From: UKL13-2 sp044229235
Lineage (GTDB): Bacteria > Pseudomonadota > Gammaproteobacteria > Burkholderiales > Usitatibacteraceae
Direction: 5' to 3'
Length of the DNA: 64,000 bases
NCBI GenBank assembly: GCA_044229235.1
Contig: JBGATH010000001.1
Coordinates: 62,001-126,000, forward strand
Below are positions 1 to 9,027 of the stretch, one piece after another. A program made the translations under genes and the position numbers. Every line of letters begins with the position of its first letter. Position 1 is the first letter of the stretch. The notes below the pieces were generated by a model that had not been told where the DNA came from, did no database searches, and saw only the letters and a list, made by a program, of their open reading frames with translations.

Positions 1-1
1 G

Positions 2-169
2 TCGGTGCGCGCCTACGATGCGCGGGATTGCATCGTCGACGCCGAGGTGGTGGACGGGTCGGTCATCGAGCCGCTCATCGCGCGTTTCTTCGCCGACAGC
101 GACGTGGCATACCTGCATATCCACTACGCGCGCCGCGGCTGCTTTGCCTGTCGCGTGGATCGTGCCTGA
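2..169 (+). CDS. DUF1203 family protein, 3' end only
   Basis: The window opens inside this gene. The reading frame starting at base 2 gives 55 residues ending at a TGA at 167-169. The tail contains VRAYDARDCIVDAEVVDG and a closing RRGCFACRVDRA, which matches my memory of the conserved C-terminus of DUF1203 proteins, small cytoplasmic proteins of unknown function. The frame has no Met and runs off the left edge, so the start lies upstream. It converges on the kinase gene, and an 81-bp gap filled almost wholly by a 66-bp hairpin repeat separates the two stops. Family assignment rests on the C-terminal motif only. Confidence 0.65.
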   Translation, partial: SVRAYDARDCIVDAEVVDGSVIEPLIARFFADSDVAYLHIHYARRGCFACRVDRA

Positions 170-183
170 GCGCTCCGAAGGAC

Positions 184-249
184 AAACTCCAGCACTGGCG
201 CGCCTCTCAGGCCAAAAATGGCTGGAAAGCCCCGCCAATGCTGGAGTTT
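184..249 (+). repeat. 66-bp hairpin repeat, copy 1
   Basis: Full-length copy. The arms begin AAACTCCAGCACTGGCG and end CGCCAATGCTGGAGTTT around a centre GGCCAAAAATGGC. It occupies most of the gap between two convergent stops (169 and 251), where the hairpin could serve as a terminator in both directions. The A-rich loop is on the + strand, as in every other copy. Confidence 0.9.
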
Positions 250-250
250 C

Positions 251-1726
251 CTAATTCGGATGCGGATCGATTGGCTTGGCTTGCCAGTCTTCTCGCGGCC
301 GCGAGGGCATGCGTACCACGTGCACGCTGCAGGTCGCATTGGCGGCCACGGTTGAGGCGGTGGAGCGCCACCAGGCGAGCGCGGCATCGCCCGGAGCCGG
401 GGCGCCGATGACGATCAAGTCGACGTTGTTGCCCCTGGCGAATTCCAGCAGCGTGGCCGCCGGCTCGCCGGATTCGATGACGTGCAGCGACAGGCGCTGC
501 GGCGGCAGGCCCAGCGGCTCCACCCAGTTGCGCAGGCGCACCTTGTGCACCAGCTGCTGTCCCGAGGGCGTGTCTTCGACCTTGCCCGCTTCGCCGCCCG
601 GCATGCCGCGCACCACCGAGACGCAGATCATGCGGAACTCGAGATTGAGCAACGCCAATTGCCGTGCCGTCCATTGCAAAGCGGAATGGCGCTCGTCTTC
701 CGGGTGGGAGGTGTCCACCGCGACCATGATGACCGGGCTCGGACTGATGTGCACCAGCGGTTTTCGGGTCCGTGCGCGACGCTCATGGCGTGAATACCAC
801 CACAGCCGAAACTGGGTCATGAAACCGGGGCGCGCATTGCGCGTGGCGCGCGGCGTGAGCTGCACCTGCTCCGGGTGCCGCAGGTCAAAGGCAACATGCG
901 AGGCCGCCTGATAACGCGTTGCCGGGTCGGGATCGAGGCAGCGCAGGATCACTTCCTGTAACCACGGTGGAATCGCCGACAAGTGCGCGCGTGGCGGCGC
1001 CGGCGAGGCCCACAGGCGATGCTTCATCTGGTTGACCGATTCGGGGATGCCGAACGGCAGCTGGCCGGTAGCCAGTTCGTAAATGATCGCGCCCATGGCG
1101 AAGATGTCGCTGCGTGGGTCGGCGCGCGAGCCGGTCAGCTGCTCCGGCGACACGTACGGCGCGGAGCCGGCGGCATAAAACTTCTCCTCGGCCAGCAGGT
1201 CGGGAAAATGCGCGTGCCGGGCGAAACCGAAATCGAGCAGCACCATGCTGCCGTCGTTGCGCACAATCACATTGTCGGGCTTCAGGTCGTGGTGAATCAC
1301 ATTTTGCTGGTGCAACGCGTGTACCGCATCGGCCAGCGCGGCGCCCAGCTGCGCCACCTGCGCGGCCGGCAGCGGTGCCTTGGCGGCGATGCCGGCCAGA
1401 CCTGCGCCATGCACCCACTCCATGACCAGGTGCGGGGTATCGACGATATCGCCGGAAGCCACAAAACGCGGCACATGATCGCCGTGCAGGGCCGGCAGAA
1501 TCATCGCCTCGGTTTCGAAGCCGATGATGCTCTCGCTCGGCTGCTTGCGCCCGACCTTGGGAATTTTCATCACCATGGGAAACGCGGCGTGTGTGCCATC
1601 GACACGCTCGACCCTGAACAGATGCGCCGTGGCGCCGGGGTTCATGCGCTCGAGCAAGCGAAAACCGTCAATCTCCATGCCGGTTTGCAGGCTGCCGAGC
1701 ATAGCGGCGTCGATGTCAGCGGCCAC
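251..1726 (-). CDS. Serine/threonine protein kinase fused to a universal stress protein domain
   Basis: The 491-residue protein has a Hanks-type kinase domain at about residues 20-285: Lys54 (VMKIPK), catalytic loop HHDLKPDN with Asp147, DFG at 165-167, and an APYVSPEQ activation/P+1 segment. The glycine loop is degenerate (MNPGATAHLF), but the catalytic residues are present. After a basic linker (300-325), residues about 331-472 resemble a universal stress protein (Usp): VIMVAVDTS start, VDLIVIGAPAPG, and a STASTVAANATCSVHVV end. No transmembrane segment is seen, so the enzyme is probably soluble. It would phosphorylate Ser/Thr on unknown targets. The Usp part may sense nucleotides, though its ATP loop is not canonical. 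It is transcribed divergently from hrpA. A start at Met17 (1678) is possible. Confidence 0.85.
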   Translation of the reverse strand: MAADIDAAMLGSLQTGMEIDGFRLLERMNPGATAHLFRVERVDGTHAAFPMVMKIPKVGRKQPSESIIGFETEAMILPALHGDHVPRFVASGDIVDTPHLVMEWVHGAGLAGIAAKAPLPAAQVAQLGAALADAVHALHQQNVIHHDLKPDNVIVRNDGSMVLLDFGFARHAHFPDLLAEEKFYAAGSAPYVSPEQLTGSRADPRSDIFAMGAIIYELATGQLPFGIPESVNQMKHRLWASPAPPRAHLSAIPPWLQEVILRCLDPDPATRYQAASHVAFDLRHPEQVQLTPRATRNARPGFMTQFRLWWYSRHERRARTRKPLVHISPSPVIMVAVDTSHPEDERHSALQWTARQLALLNLEFRMICVSVVRGMPGGEAGKVEDTPSGQQLVHKVRLRNWVEPLGLPPQRLSLHVIESGEPAATLLEFARGNNVDLIVIGAPAPGDAALAWWRSTASTVAANATCSVHVVRMPSRPREDWQAKPIDPHPN

Positions 1727-1978
1727 ATTTCCCCCGCTGCGTGAGCGCTTGCGGCATGGCGGGCTCGCGGCTGCGATTTGCCATCAGGGGGCCGCCGCGC
1801 GTGCGCGCAGGTTGCCGTCAATGTTGCTTAGCGGGACGATGTGCATGATGGATCACACTCATTGTTGGTACCCGGGTCCTCCCGGGATGTGCTCAAGTCT
1901 AGCGACTTGACGAGCCTGCGACACTTGCGATGGATCAAACGCGGGTGGGCACCGGCGAGCGCGTAAAATGCGCGCTCC

Positions 1979-4900
1979 ATGCCAGAACCACGACTTGACC
2001 TCAACGGCATCCTCGCCGCTGATCGCGGCCGCGTCATCGCCCTGTCGCGAAAACGCGATGAGTTGGCGCGCCGTAACGAGCCCACCGCCGACCTCGACCA
2101 GCAATTGCAGGCGGCCCTTGCCGCCGCGCAGGCGCGCCACGCTGCCCGGCGCGAGCGGCACGCCGCGGTTTCACGCCCGGTGTTCGACGACGCCTTGCCC
2201 ATCGCCGAGCGCCGCGCCGAGATTGCCGGACTGATTCGCAAGCACCAGGTGGTGATTGTTTGCGGCGAAACGGGCTCGGGAAAGACCACCCAGCTGCCCA
2301 AGATTTGCCTGGAACTGGGTCGCGGCATCAACGGCATGATCGGCTGCACGCAACCGCGCCGCATTGCCGCGCGTAGCCTGGCCACGCGTCTGGCCAAGGA
2401 ACTGGGCGCGGCCGGCAATCATGCCGTCGGCTACAAGATCCGCTTCAGCGACCATACCGATGACAACACCTTCGTCAAGGTGATGACCGACGGCATCCTG
2501 CTGGCGGAAACCCACAGCGACCGCAACCTGCGGCGCTACGACACGCTGATCATCGACGAGGCCCACGAGCGCAGCCTCAACATCGATTTCCTGCTGGGCT
2601 ATGTGAAGCAACTGATGGTCAAGCGCCCGGACCTCAAAGTCATCATCACTTCGGCGACCATCGATCCGCAGCGCTTCTCGCGCCACTTCAACGACGCGCC
2701 GGTGATCGAAGTCTCCGGACGCACCTACCCGGTGGAGGTGCGCTACCGCCCCGAGCATTTCCTCGACGATGCCGAAGATGCGGTGCCGATCGAGGACGCC
2801 GTGGTCAAGGCGGTCGATGAAATCTTCCACGAGACCCACGAAGGCGACGTGCTGGTGTTTCTGCCCGGCGAGCGCGAAATCCGCGATTGCGACGAGGCGC
2901 TGCGAAAGCACCATCCCGCGCATTGCGAAGTGCTGCCGCTGTATTCGCGCCTGTCGAACGCCGAGCAGGATCGCGTGTTCCAGACCAGCCACCGCCGACG
3001 CATTGTGCTGGCCACCAACGTGGCCGAGACCTCGCTCACCGTGCCGGGCATCCGCTATGTGGTCGACGCGGGTGTCGCGCGCATCAATCGCTACAGCCCG
3101 CGCAGCAAGATCAACCAATTGCAGATCGAACCGATTTCGCAGGCTTCGGCGCAGCAGCGCGCCGGCCGCTGCGGGCGCGTGGCCAGCGGCATCGCCGTGC
3201 GCCTGTACAGCGAGGAGGACTTCAACGGCCGCGCGCCCTTCACCACGCCGGAAATCCTGCGCACCTCGCTGGCCGACGTCATCCTGCGCATGAAGTCGCT
3301 GGCGCTGGGCGATATTGCCGATTTTCCGTTCATCGAGCCGCCCAGCCCGCGCATGATCGAGGATGGCTATCGTCTGCTGTTTGAACTGGGCGCGGTGGAC
3401 GATAGAAAGGAACTGACCAAGCTGGGCTGGCAACTGGCCAAGTTTCCGGTGGATCCGGCGATTGCACGCATGCTGATTGCGGCGGAACGTGAAGCCTGTG
3501 TGAACGAGGTGCTGATCATCGCTTCCGCGTTGTCGGTGCAGGATCCGCGCGTGCGCCCCCACGACAAGCAGCAGGAGTCGGCGCTGGCCCATGAAAAGTT
3601 CGCGCACCCGCAGTCGGAGTTCCTGGCCTATGTGAAGCTCTGGGAATACTACGAGGACGCCTGGAAGCACAAGAAATCCAACCGCAAGTTCGACCAGCAG
3701 CTGCACGAGAATTTCCTCTCGCCCATGCGCATGCGCGAGTGGCGTGATGTGCATGCGCAGTTGGCGGAACTGGTGGCGGCGCAGGGCATGCACCTCAATG
3801 CATCTCCGGCCAAGTTTGAACAGGTGCACCGCGCGCTGCTCACCGGCCTCATCTCCAACGTGGGCACCAAGGGGCCGGAAGGCGATCATTACCTTGGCAC
3901 GCGCGGCATCAAATTCCAGCTGCCGCGCCGCAACCAGCAACACGCGGCGCAAAAGGCCACCCGCATGAAGTGGGTGATGGCCGCCGAATTGACGGAAACC
4001 ACACGCGTGTATGCGCGTACGGTGGCTTCCATCGAGCCGGAATGGATCGAGCAGCTGGCCGGACACCTGGTGACGCGTACCCACTTCGAGCCGCACTGGG
4101 AGCGCAAGTCGGGCCAGGTGGTCGCGTTCGAGCAGGTATCGCTGTACGGGCTCATCATCAATCCGCGGCGGCGGGTGCACTATGGCGCCATCAATCCGGT
4201 GGAATCGCGCGAGATTTTCATCCGCCAGGGATTGGTGGCCGGCGAGGTCGATACCCATGGCAAGTTCCTGCGCCACAACCTGAAACTGGTCGACGAAATC
4301 GAGGATATCGAGGCCAAGGCGCGCCGCCAGGACGTGCTGATCGACGAGGAAGACATGTTCCACCTCTACGATGCCGTGATCCCGCCCGAGGTGGTCAACA
4401 TGGCCGGCTTTGAACGCTGGCGCAAGGACGCCGAGAAAAAGCAGCCGGCGATTCTAGAGTTCACGCGCGAGCAGTTGATGCGCCGCGGGGCCAGCGAGAT
4501 CACCTTCGAGCTGTTCCCGAAATCGGTGCGGCATCGCGGCGCCATTTTCCCGCTTGCCTATCGCTTCGAGCCCGGCCACGCCATGGATGGCGTCACCATC
4601 ACCTTGCCGGTTGCCGTGCTCAACCAGGTGATCGCCGCGCGTTTCGAGTGGCTGGTCATGGGCATGCTGCGCGACAAGGTGGCGGCGCTGTTCAAGTCGC
4701 TGCCGCAACGATTGCGCAGCCAGATCGTGCCGGTGCCCGACACGGTCAATGACTTCATCGATTACCTGATGAGGCGCGAGGACATGCGCGACCTGTCCGG
4801 CGCTGAAATGCCGCTGCTGGACATGATGACGCGCTACCTGGCCGAGCGCCGCCAGATCGCGGCACCGACCGATGCCTGGGATCCGTCGCGCCTGCCGCCG

Positions 4901-5908
4901 CATTTGCTGATGAACTTTCGAATCGTCGATGCCGACGGCAAGGAACTGGCGGTGTCGCGCGACTTCGCGGCGCTGAAAGCGCAATTTGCCGACGCGTCAC
5001 GCACGGTCTTTTCGACCCTGCACCGGAATCGCCTGGAGCGCGATGACATCACCCGCTGGGATTTTGAGGAACTGCCGCCGACCATCAACTTCGAGCGCAA
5101 CCAGATCCGCTACGACGGCTACCCGGCGCTGGTCGATTGCGGCACGACGGTATCGATCAAGATCTTCGACGAGGCCGAAGCCGCGCGGCAGAGCCACCGT
5201 CGCGGCCTCACGCGTTTGTTCATGCTCGAGCTGGCCGAGCAGGTCAAGTTCGTCGAACGCGGCATCAAGTTCTCGCCGGTGGCCGCCTTCCAGTACGGCC
5301 TCTATTTCCCCAAAGCCAAGAACCATGCCCAGGACGAGATGCGCGCCGAAGTCGCGTTCGCGGCGTTGGCCGGAACCATGGTGGACGCCGCCGGCGAGGT
5401 CATCCGTGCCGAGCCTGCTTTCGCCGCCGCGCGCGTCGCCGGCAAGCCAAAGCTGGCCGAGAACGCCCAGGCCTTGCTGCGCGCGATGGAGGAATCGTTC
5501 AGCGCGTCCGCCGAGATTCGCAAGCTGCTGCAGGAGCGCTACGTCAAGACCTGGGAGCACATCGGGCCGGAAATCGAAGACCAGCTCGATCATTTGTTCG
5601 GCGTCGAATTCCTGCGCGATACGCCGCTGGAGCAGCTGTTGCATTACCCGCGCTACCTCAAAGCCATCGTCCTGCGGCTCAACAAAGCGAAGCAGGGCAG
5701 CATGGAGCGCGACCTTGAACAGGCACGGTCCATCCGGCCGCTGTGGCAGAATGCCCTGAAGCTGACCGACTGGCTGGAACCGAAGGCGGCAGAGTATCGC
5801 TGGATGATCGAGGAGCTGCGCGTGTCGCTGTTCGCACAGGAGTTGCGCACGCCGTTTCCGGTGAGCGTGAAGCGGGTGACGAAGGCCTGGGACGACCTGC
5901 AGAAGTAG
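1979..5908 (+). CDS. hrpA: ATP-dependent RNA helicase HrpA
   Basis: DEAH-box helicase of 1309 residues, the normal size for proteobacterial HrpA. Seen in order: Walker A GETGSGKT at 96-103, CTQPRRIAARS (motif Ia) near 123-133, DEAH at 193-196, SAT motif III, then QRAGRCGR (motif VI), followed by the winged-helix/OB region and the long C-terminal DUF3418-type extension. In E. coli HrpA unwinds mRNA and helps rescue stalled ribosomes; here that role is inferred from the family. The start lies 252 bp from the divergent kinase gene. The MPEPRLDLNGIL start agrees with the compact N-terminus, but no strong ribosome binding site is obvious. Confidence 0.96.
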   Translation: MPEPRLDLNGILAADRGRVIALSRKRDELARRNEPTADLDQQLQAALAAAQARHAARRERHAAVSRPVFDDALPIAERRAEIAGLIRKHQVVIVCGETGSGKTTQLPKICLELGRGINGMIGCTQPRRIAARSLATRLAKELGAAGNHAVGYKIRFSDHTDDNTFVKVMTDGILLAETHSDRNLRRYDTLIIDEAHERSLNIDFLLGYVKQLMVKRPDLKVIITSATIDPQRFSRHFNDAPVIEVSGRTYPVEVRYRPEHFLDDAEDAVPIEDAVVKAVDEIFHETHEGDVLVFLPGEREIRDCDEALRKHHPAHCEVLPLYSRLSNAEQDRVFQTSHRRRIVLATNVAETSLTVPGIRYVVDAGVARINRYSPRSKINQLQIEPISQASAQQRAGRCGRVASGIAVRLYSEEDFNGRAPFTTPEILRTSLADVILRMKSLALGDIADFPFIEPPSPRMIEDGYRLLFELGAVDDRKELTKLGWQLAKFPVDPAIARMLIAAEREACVNEVLIIASALSVQDPRVRPHDKQQESALAHEKFAHPQSEFLAYVKLWEYYEDAWKHKKSNRKFDQQLHENFLSPMRMREWRDVHAQLAELVAAQGMHLNASPAKFEQVHRALLTGLISNVGTKGPEGDHYLGTRGIKFQLPRRNQQHAAQKATRMKWVMAAELTETTRVYARTVASIEPEWIEQLAGHLVTRTHFEPHWERKSGQVVAFEQVSLYGLIINPRRRVHYGAINPVESREIFIRQGLVAGEVDTHGKFLRHNLKLVDEIEDIEAKARRQDVLIDEEDMFHLYDAVIPPEVVNMAGFERWRKDAEKKQPAILEFTREQLMRRGASEITFELFPKSVRHRGAIFPLAYRFEPGHAMDGVTITLPVAVLNQVIAARFEWLVMGMLRDKVAALFKSLPQRLRSQIVPVPDTVNDFIDYLMRREDMRDLSGAEMPLLDMMTRYLAERRQIAAPTDAWDPSRLPPHLLMNFRIVDADGKELAVSRDFAALKAQFADASRTVFSTLHRNRLERDDITRWDFEELPPTINFERNQIRYDGYPALVDCGTTVSIKIFDEAEAARQSHRRGLTRLFMLELAEQVKFVERGIKFSPVAAFQYGLYFPKAKNHAQDEMRAEVAFAALAGTMVDAAGEVIRAEPAFAAARVAGKPKLAENAQALLRAMEESFSASAEIRKLLQERYVKTWEHIGPEIEDQLDHLFGVEFLRDTPLEQLLHYPRYLKAIVLRLNKAKQGSMERDLEQARSIRPLWQNALKLTDWLEPKAAEYRWMIEELRVSLFAQELRTPFPVSVKRVTKAWDDLQK

Positions 5909-5946
5909 TCCGTCCCGCGCGGTGCACCACCGTCAGGAAACACAAA

Positions 5947-7122
5947 ATGAAACCCGAATCCTTCCACCGCCTCGCGTCCCGCATGTCGCACATCGCTCCG
6001 TTCCAGGTGATGGAAATCCAGACCGCTGCGCGCGAACTGGAGCGGCAGGGCCACGACGTGATCCACATGGAAATCGGCGAGCCGGACTTCACCACACCGC
6101 AGCCGATCGTCGAGGCGGCGATCGCCGCGCTCAACACGCGACCGATGTTTTACACCTCGGCGCTGGGCATCCTGCCCCTGCGTGAGGCCATCGCCGCGTT
6201 TTACCGGGAAAAGTACGGCGTGACGGTGGCGCCGGAACGCATCATCGTCACCGCCGGCTCCAGCGCGGCGCTGCTGCTGGCGTTTGGCGTGCTGCTCAAC
6301 AGCGGTGACGAAGTGCTCATGGCGGATCCTGGCTATCCCTGCAACCGGCACTTCGTGCGCGCCATGGAAGGCGTGCCCTGCACGATTGCCGTCGGCCCGG
6401 AGTTCTCCTACCAGCTGGCGGCGCAGCACATCGGCGCGCACTGGAATGCCCGCAGTGTGGCCGCGTTGGTGGCCACACCGTCAAACCCCACCGGCACGGT
6501 GATCGCGCCCGAGGAACTGGCGAAAATTCGCCGCGAAGTGCTGGCGCGCAATGGCACCTTGATCGTCGACGAGATTTACCAGGGGCTGACCTATGGCATC
6601 GCGCCAACAACGGCGCTGGCGCTGGGCGACGATGTGTTTGTCGTCAACAGCTTTTCAAAGTATTTCCAGATGACCGGCTGGCGCCTGGGCTGGCTGGTGG
6701 TGCCACCGGCTTACGTGCGCGAGGTCGAAAAGCTGGCGCAAAACCTGTTCATTTCGCCATCGACACTGGCACAGTACGCTGCGCTGGCCGCATTCAAGCC
6801 TGAGACGATTGCCATTGTTGAAGAGCGTCGCCGCGACTTCCAGGCACGTCGCGATTTCCTCATTCCAGGTCTGCGACGACTGGGTTTTGAGGTGCCGGTT
6901 GTTCCGCAAGGTGCCTTCTATGTCTATGCAGATTCGTCACAGATTGCCACCGACAGTTTCCAACTGGCCGCACGAATACTGCAAGAATCCCACGTGGCCG
7001 TCACGCCCGGCCGCGACTTCGGTGCCGCGGCGCCGGAACAGCACATTCGCATCGCCTACACGCAGCCGATCGAGCGCATCGCCGAGGCGCTGGAACGCAT
7101 GAAAAAGGTCGTTCACCCATGA
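5947..7122 (+). CDS. PLP-dependent class I/II aminotransferase
   Basis: A 391-residue fold-type I aminotransferase. Seen: NPTG at 180-183, Asp208 in IVDEIY, the PLP lysine Lys238 in NSFSKYF, and Arg246 in GWRLGW. The N-terminus (MKPESFHRLASRMSHI) and IHMEIGEPDF are like the proteobacterial AspC/AlaA-related group. Substrate cannot be read from sequence; aspartate, alanine or aromatic acids are possible. The aromatic degradation operon at 35.7-39.9 kb lacks its own transaminase, which makes a role with tyrosine worth testing but unproven. The ATG at 5947 gives a normal length; a longer in-frame reading would run back into hrpA. Its stop overlaps the next start in an ATGA. Confidence 0.9.
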   Translation: MKPESFHRLASRMSHIAPFQVMEIQTAARELERQGHDVIHMEIGEPDFTTPQPIVEAAIAALNTRPMFYTSALGILPLREAIAAFYREKYGVTVAPERIIVTAGSSAALLLAFGVLLNSGDEVLMADPGYPCNRHFVRAMEGVPCTIAVGPEFSYQLAAQHIGAHWNARSVAALVATPSNPTGTVIAPEELAKIRREVLARNGTLIVDEIYQGLTYGIAPTTALALGDDVFVVNSFSKYFQMTGWRLGWLVVPPAYVREVEKLAQNLFISPSTLAQYAALAAFKPETIAIVEERRRDFQARRDFLIPGLRRLGFEVPVVPQGAFYVYADSSQIATDSFQLAARILQESHVAVTPGRDFGAAAPEQHIRIAYTQPIERIAEALERMKKVVHP

Positions 7123-7571
7123 TTGCCGACGCGCTGCTTGCCTACTTTCACTTCACCGCCATCTTCCTGATGTTTGCATTCCTGACGGCGGAGGCGATGA
7201 TGCTGAGGAATGCGCCCGATGCCGCGATGGTGAAGCTGCTCGCGCGCATCGACCTGTGGTACCTCGGCGCGCTGGCCGTCACGCTGGTCTCGGGGCTGGC
7301 GCGATTGTTCTGGGGCGCGAAAGGCGCGGAATTTTACGCTGCCAACCCGGCATTCCACGCGAAGATGGCGTTGTTCGTGGTGGTGGCAGCATTGGCGGTG
7401 GTGCCGGCGCGCATGTTCCTGCGCTGGTCACGCCAGTCGATGGCCGCCGGCGAGAGTGGCATCGCGCCTGGCGAGGTCAAGCGCGCGCGGCGCGTTGTCA
7501 TGATTGAACTGCACCTCGCCTCGTTGCTGCCGCTGGCAGCAGTGCTGATGGCGCGTGGCATCGGGCTTTGA
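7119..7571 (+). CDS. DUF2214 family integral membrane protein
   Basis: A 150-residue protein with about four hydrophobic segments (near residues 8-26, 46-64, 84-102 and 130-148) and little else. LARIDLWYLGALAVTLVSGLARLFWGAKG is characteristic of DUF2214 (split here: LARIDLWYLGALAV, then TLVSGLARLFWGAKG). It sits in the inner membrane; function is unknown. The start overlaps the aminotransferase stop (ATGA), so the two are translationally coupled, and the SRPBCC gene follows 17 bp later with its own ribosome binding site. The three genes look like one operon. Confidence 0.8.
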   Translation: MIADALLAYFHFTAIFLMFAFLTAEAMMLRNAPDAAMVKLLARIDLWYLGALAVTLVSGLARLFWGAKGAEFYAANPAFHAKMALFVVVAALAVVPARMFLRWSRQSMAAGESGIAPGEVKRARRVVMIELHLASLLPLAAVLMARGIGL

Positions 7572-7588
7572 CCATAGGAGCAGAAAAC

Positions 7589-8155
7589 ATGAAATCGAGA
7601 CGTGTCACCATTGCGTTCTTTGTCCTGCTGCTGGCTGCTTTCACCGGCACGGCACAGGCACAGGAGCGTGCCATCAACGAAAAGATCACCGTCAAGGCCA
7701 ACGTTGATGACGTCTGGAAGGCCTGGACCACCAGCGAAGGCATCAAGACCTTCTTCGCGCCGGATGCGAAAGTGGAACTGCGCGTCGATGGTCCGTTCGA
7801 GATTTACATCAACCCGTTCGGCGCGCCGGGCATGAAGGGGGCCGACGACATGCGCATCATCGGCTTCCAGGAAAAAAAGATGCTGAGCTTTACCTGGAAT
7901 GCGCCGCCATCGCTGCCCGAGGCACGGAAGCAGCGTAGCGTGGTGGTTGTCCGTTTTATCTCGCGGGGCGACACCCTGACCGATGTGACGCTGCACCACG
8001 TCGGCTGGGGTGAGGGCGGCGAGTGGGACAAGGCATTCGACTACTTTTCGAAAAGCTGGCCGAACGTGCTGAAGAACCTGCAAAAGCGCTTCGATTCCGG
8101 CCCGGTGGACTGGAAGGCGTGGCTGGAAATGCTGAAGGCGCCGCCGAAGAAGTAA
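7589..8155 (+). CDS. Exported SRPBCC/AHSA1-domain protein
   Basis: The start at 7589 is chosen because TAGGAG lies 8 bp upstream and the protein then begins with a clean signal peptide (MKSRRVTIAFFVLLLAAF, cleavage near AQA-QE). The mature part has the START/SRPBCC pattern: INEKITVKANVDDVWKAWTT, a mid-domain GAPGMKGADDMRIIGF, and a C-terminal helix with WPNVLKNLQKRF. These domains bind hydrophobic ligands; many are labelled ATPase activators (AHSA1), but an exported copy cannot act on cytoplasmic Hsp90, so ligand binding in the periplasm is more likely. The ligand is unknown. It is the last gene of the aminotransferase operon and converges with thpR. Confidence 0.8.
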   Translation: MKSRRVTIAFFVLLLAAFTGTAQAQERAINEKITVKANVDDVWKAWTTSEGIKTFFAPDAKVELRVDGPFEIYINPFGAPGMKGADDMRIIGFQEKKMLSFTWNAPPSLPEARKQRSVVVVRFISRGDTLTDVTLHHVGWGEGGEWDKAFDYFSKSWPNVLKNLQKRFDSGPVDWKAWLEMLKAPPKK

Positions 8156-8179
8156 GTCCCGTCGCGCGGCCCGCGGATC

Positions 8180-8698
8180 TCACGGGTCCAGCGTCCAGAA
8201 TTTGAGCACGCGGTACAGCGGGCCCGCCGGCGTCTGGTGCGAATCGACCAGCACAAAACTTTCCACGTGCCAGTCGACATGCGGCACCGCCTGTGGTGCG
8301 GGAAACAAGGTGCAGCTGCGCGCCAGCGTGATGTGCGGCTCGAACGGCACGTCGTCCAATTCAAAGCCGGCACGCTCGATCTCCGCGCGCAGGCGCGACT
8401 GCAATATGTGCAAGGCATCAGGCGGCTCGGTGCAGCCGAGCCAGGCAAGCTTGATGGGCTTGAAGTGCGAGCGGGCGTCGACGTCCAGCCTGAAAGAGGG
8501 AACATGGACGCGATCACCGCAGGCAATCAGCGTCGGCACCTTCAATTCCGGCACCTGGCCGACAAACACCAGCGTCAGGTGAAGCGTGTCTGGGCGCATC
8601 GGCCGCCCGCGGTAATCATGCGCCACCACATCGCGCTGTGCAGTGAGCGCGGCACGCACGCGGTCGTCGGGCCAGAGGGCGAAGAACAGTCGGGGCAT
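8180..8698 (-). CDS. thpR: RNA 2',3'-cyclic phosphodiesterase
   Basis: 2H phosphoesterase of 172 residues. Both catalytic HxTx motifs are visible: HLTL at 40-43 and HITL at 122-125, after the typical opening MPRLFFALWP. The family opens 2',3'-cyclic phosphate ends of RNA to 2'-phosphates in vitro and was first described as a 2'-5' RNA ligase; the cellular substrate is not settled. The start at 8698 is preferred over the Met seven codons upstream because the family begins at this point. It lies on the same strand as the peptide transporter operon but 329 bp beyond its last gene, so it is probably transcribed separately. Confidence 0.9.
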   Translation of the reverse strand: MPRLFFALWPDDRVRAALTAQRDVVAHDYRGRPMRPDTLHLTLVFVGQVPELKVPTLIACGDRVHVPSFRLDVDARSHFKPIKLAWLGCTEPPDALHILQSRLRAEIERAGFELDDVPFEPHITLARSCTLFPAPQAVPHVDWHVESFVLVDSHQTPAGPLYRVLKFWTLDP

Positions 8699-8769
8699 GA
8701 TCCCGCTTGACGAGGGCAAAGCCCATTATGGCGCCGCACGTCCAGCACCCACAATGCCGCGATGACGGC

Positions 8770-8814
8770 AAACTCCAGCATTGGCGCGCCTCCCAGGCGC
8801 AAAAATGGCCGGAA
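8770..8814 (+). repeat. 66-bp hairpin repeat, copy 2 (left half only)
   Basis: The left arm AAACTCCAGCATTGGCGCGC and the A-rich centre match the other copies closely, with one extra base before AAAAATGGCCGG. After 8814 the right arm is missing and the sequence becomes unrelated. The 329-bp stretch between thpR and dppF (8699-9027) holds this remnant and no gene I can support. Confidence 0.8.
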
Positions 8815-9027
8815 TCGTGGCGACGCGTCGGGCGCGCGCGTTCAAAGGGCGTTCTTGATGTTGATGATTTTGTCGTGCGTACGACCGGCGCAGGAGCAGG
8901 GGGCGCGGGGATGCGACCCCCAGCGGGCGCCGCGACCTTGATGTTGATCCGCTTTTCTTCCACCGCATGACACCGGGCAACAGGGGCCCCGCGCGCGGGA
9001 TGCCGGCGATCTTGCTGCTCGATCACT

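Noticed and set aside
2171..4363. Open frame of 730 codons on the minus strand within hrpA
   Set aside because: It lies opposite the conserved helicase core and shows no motif of its own.
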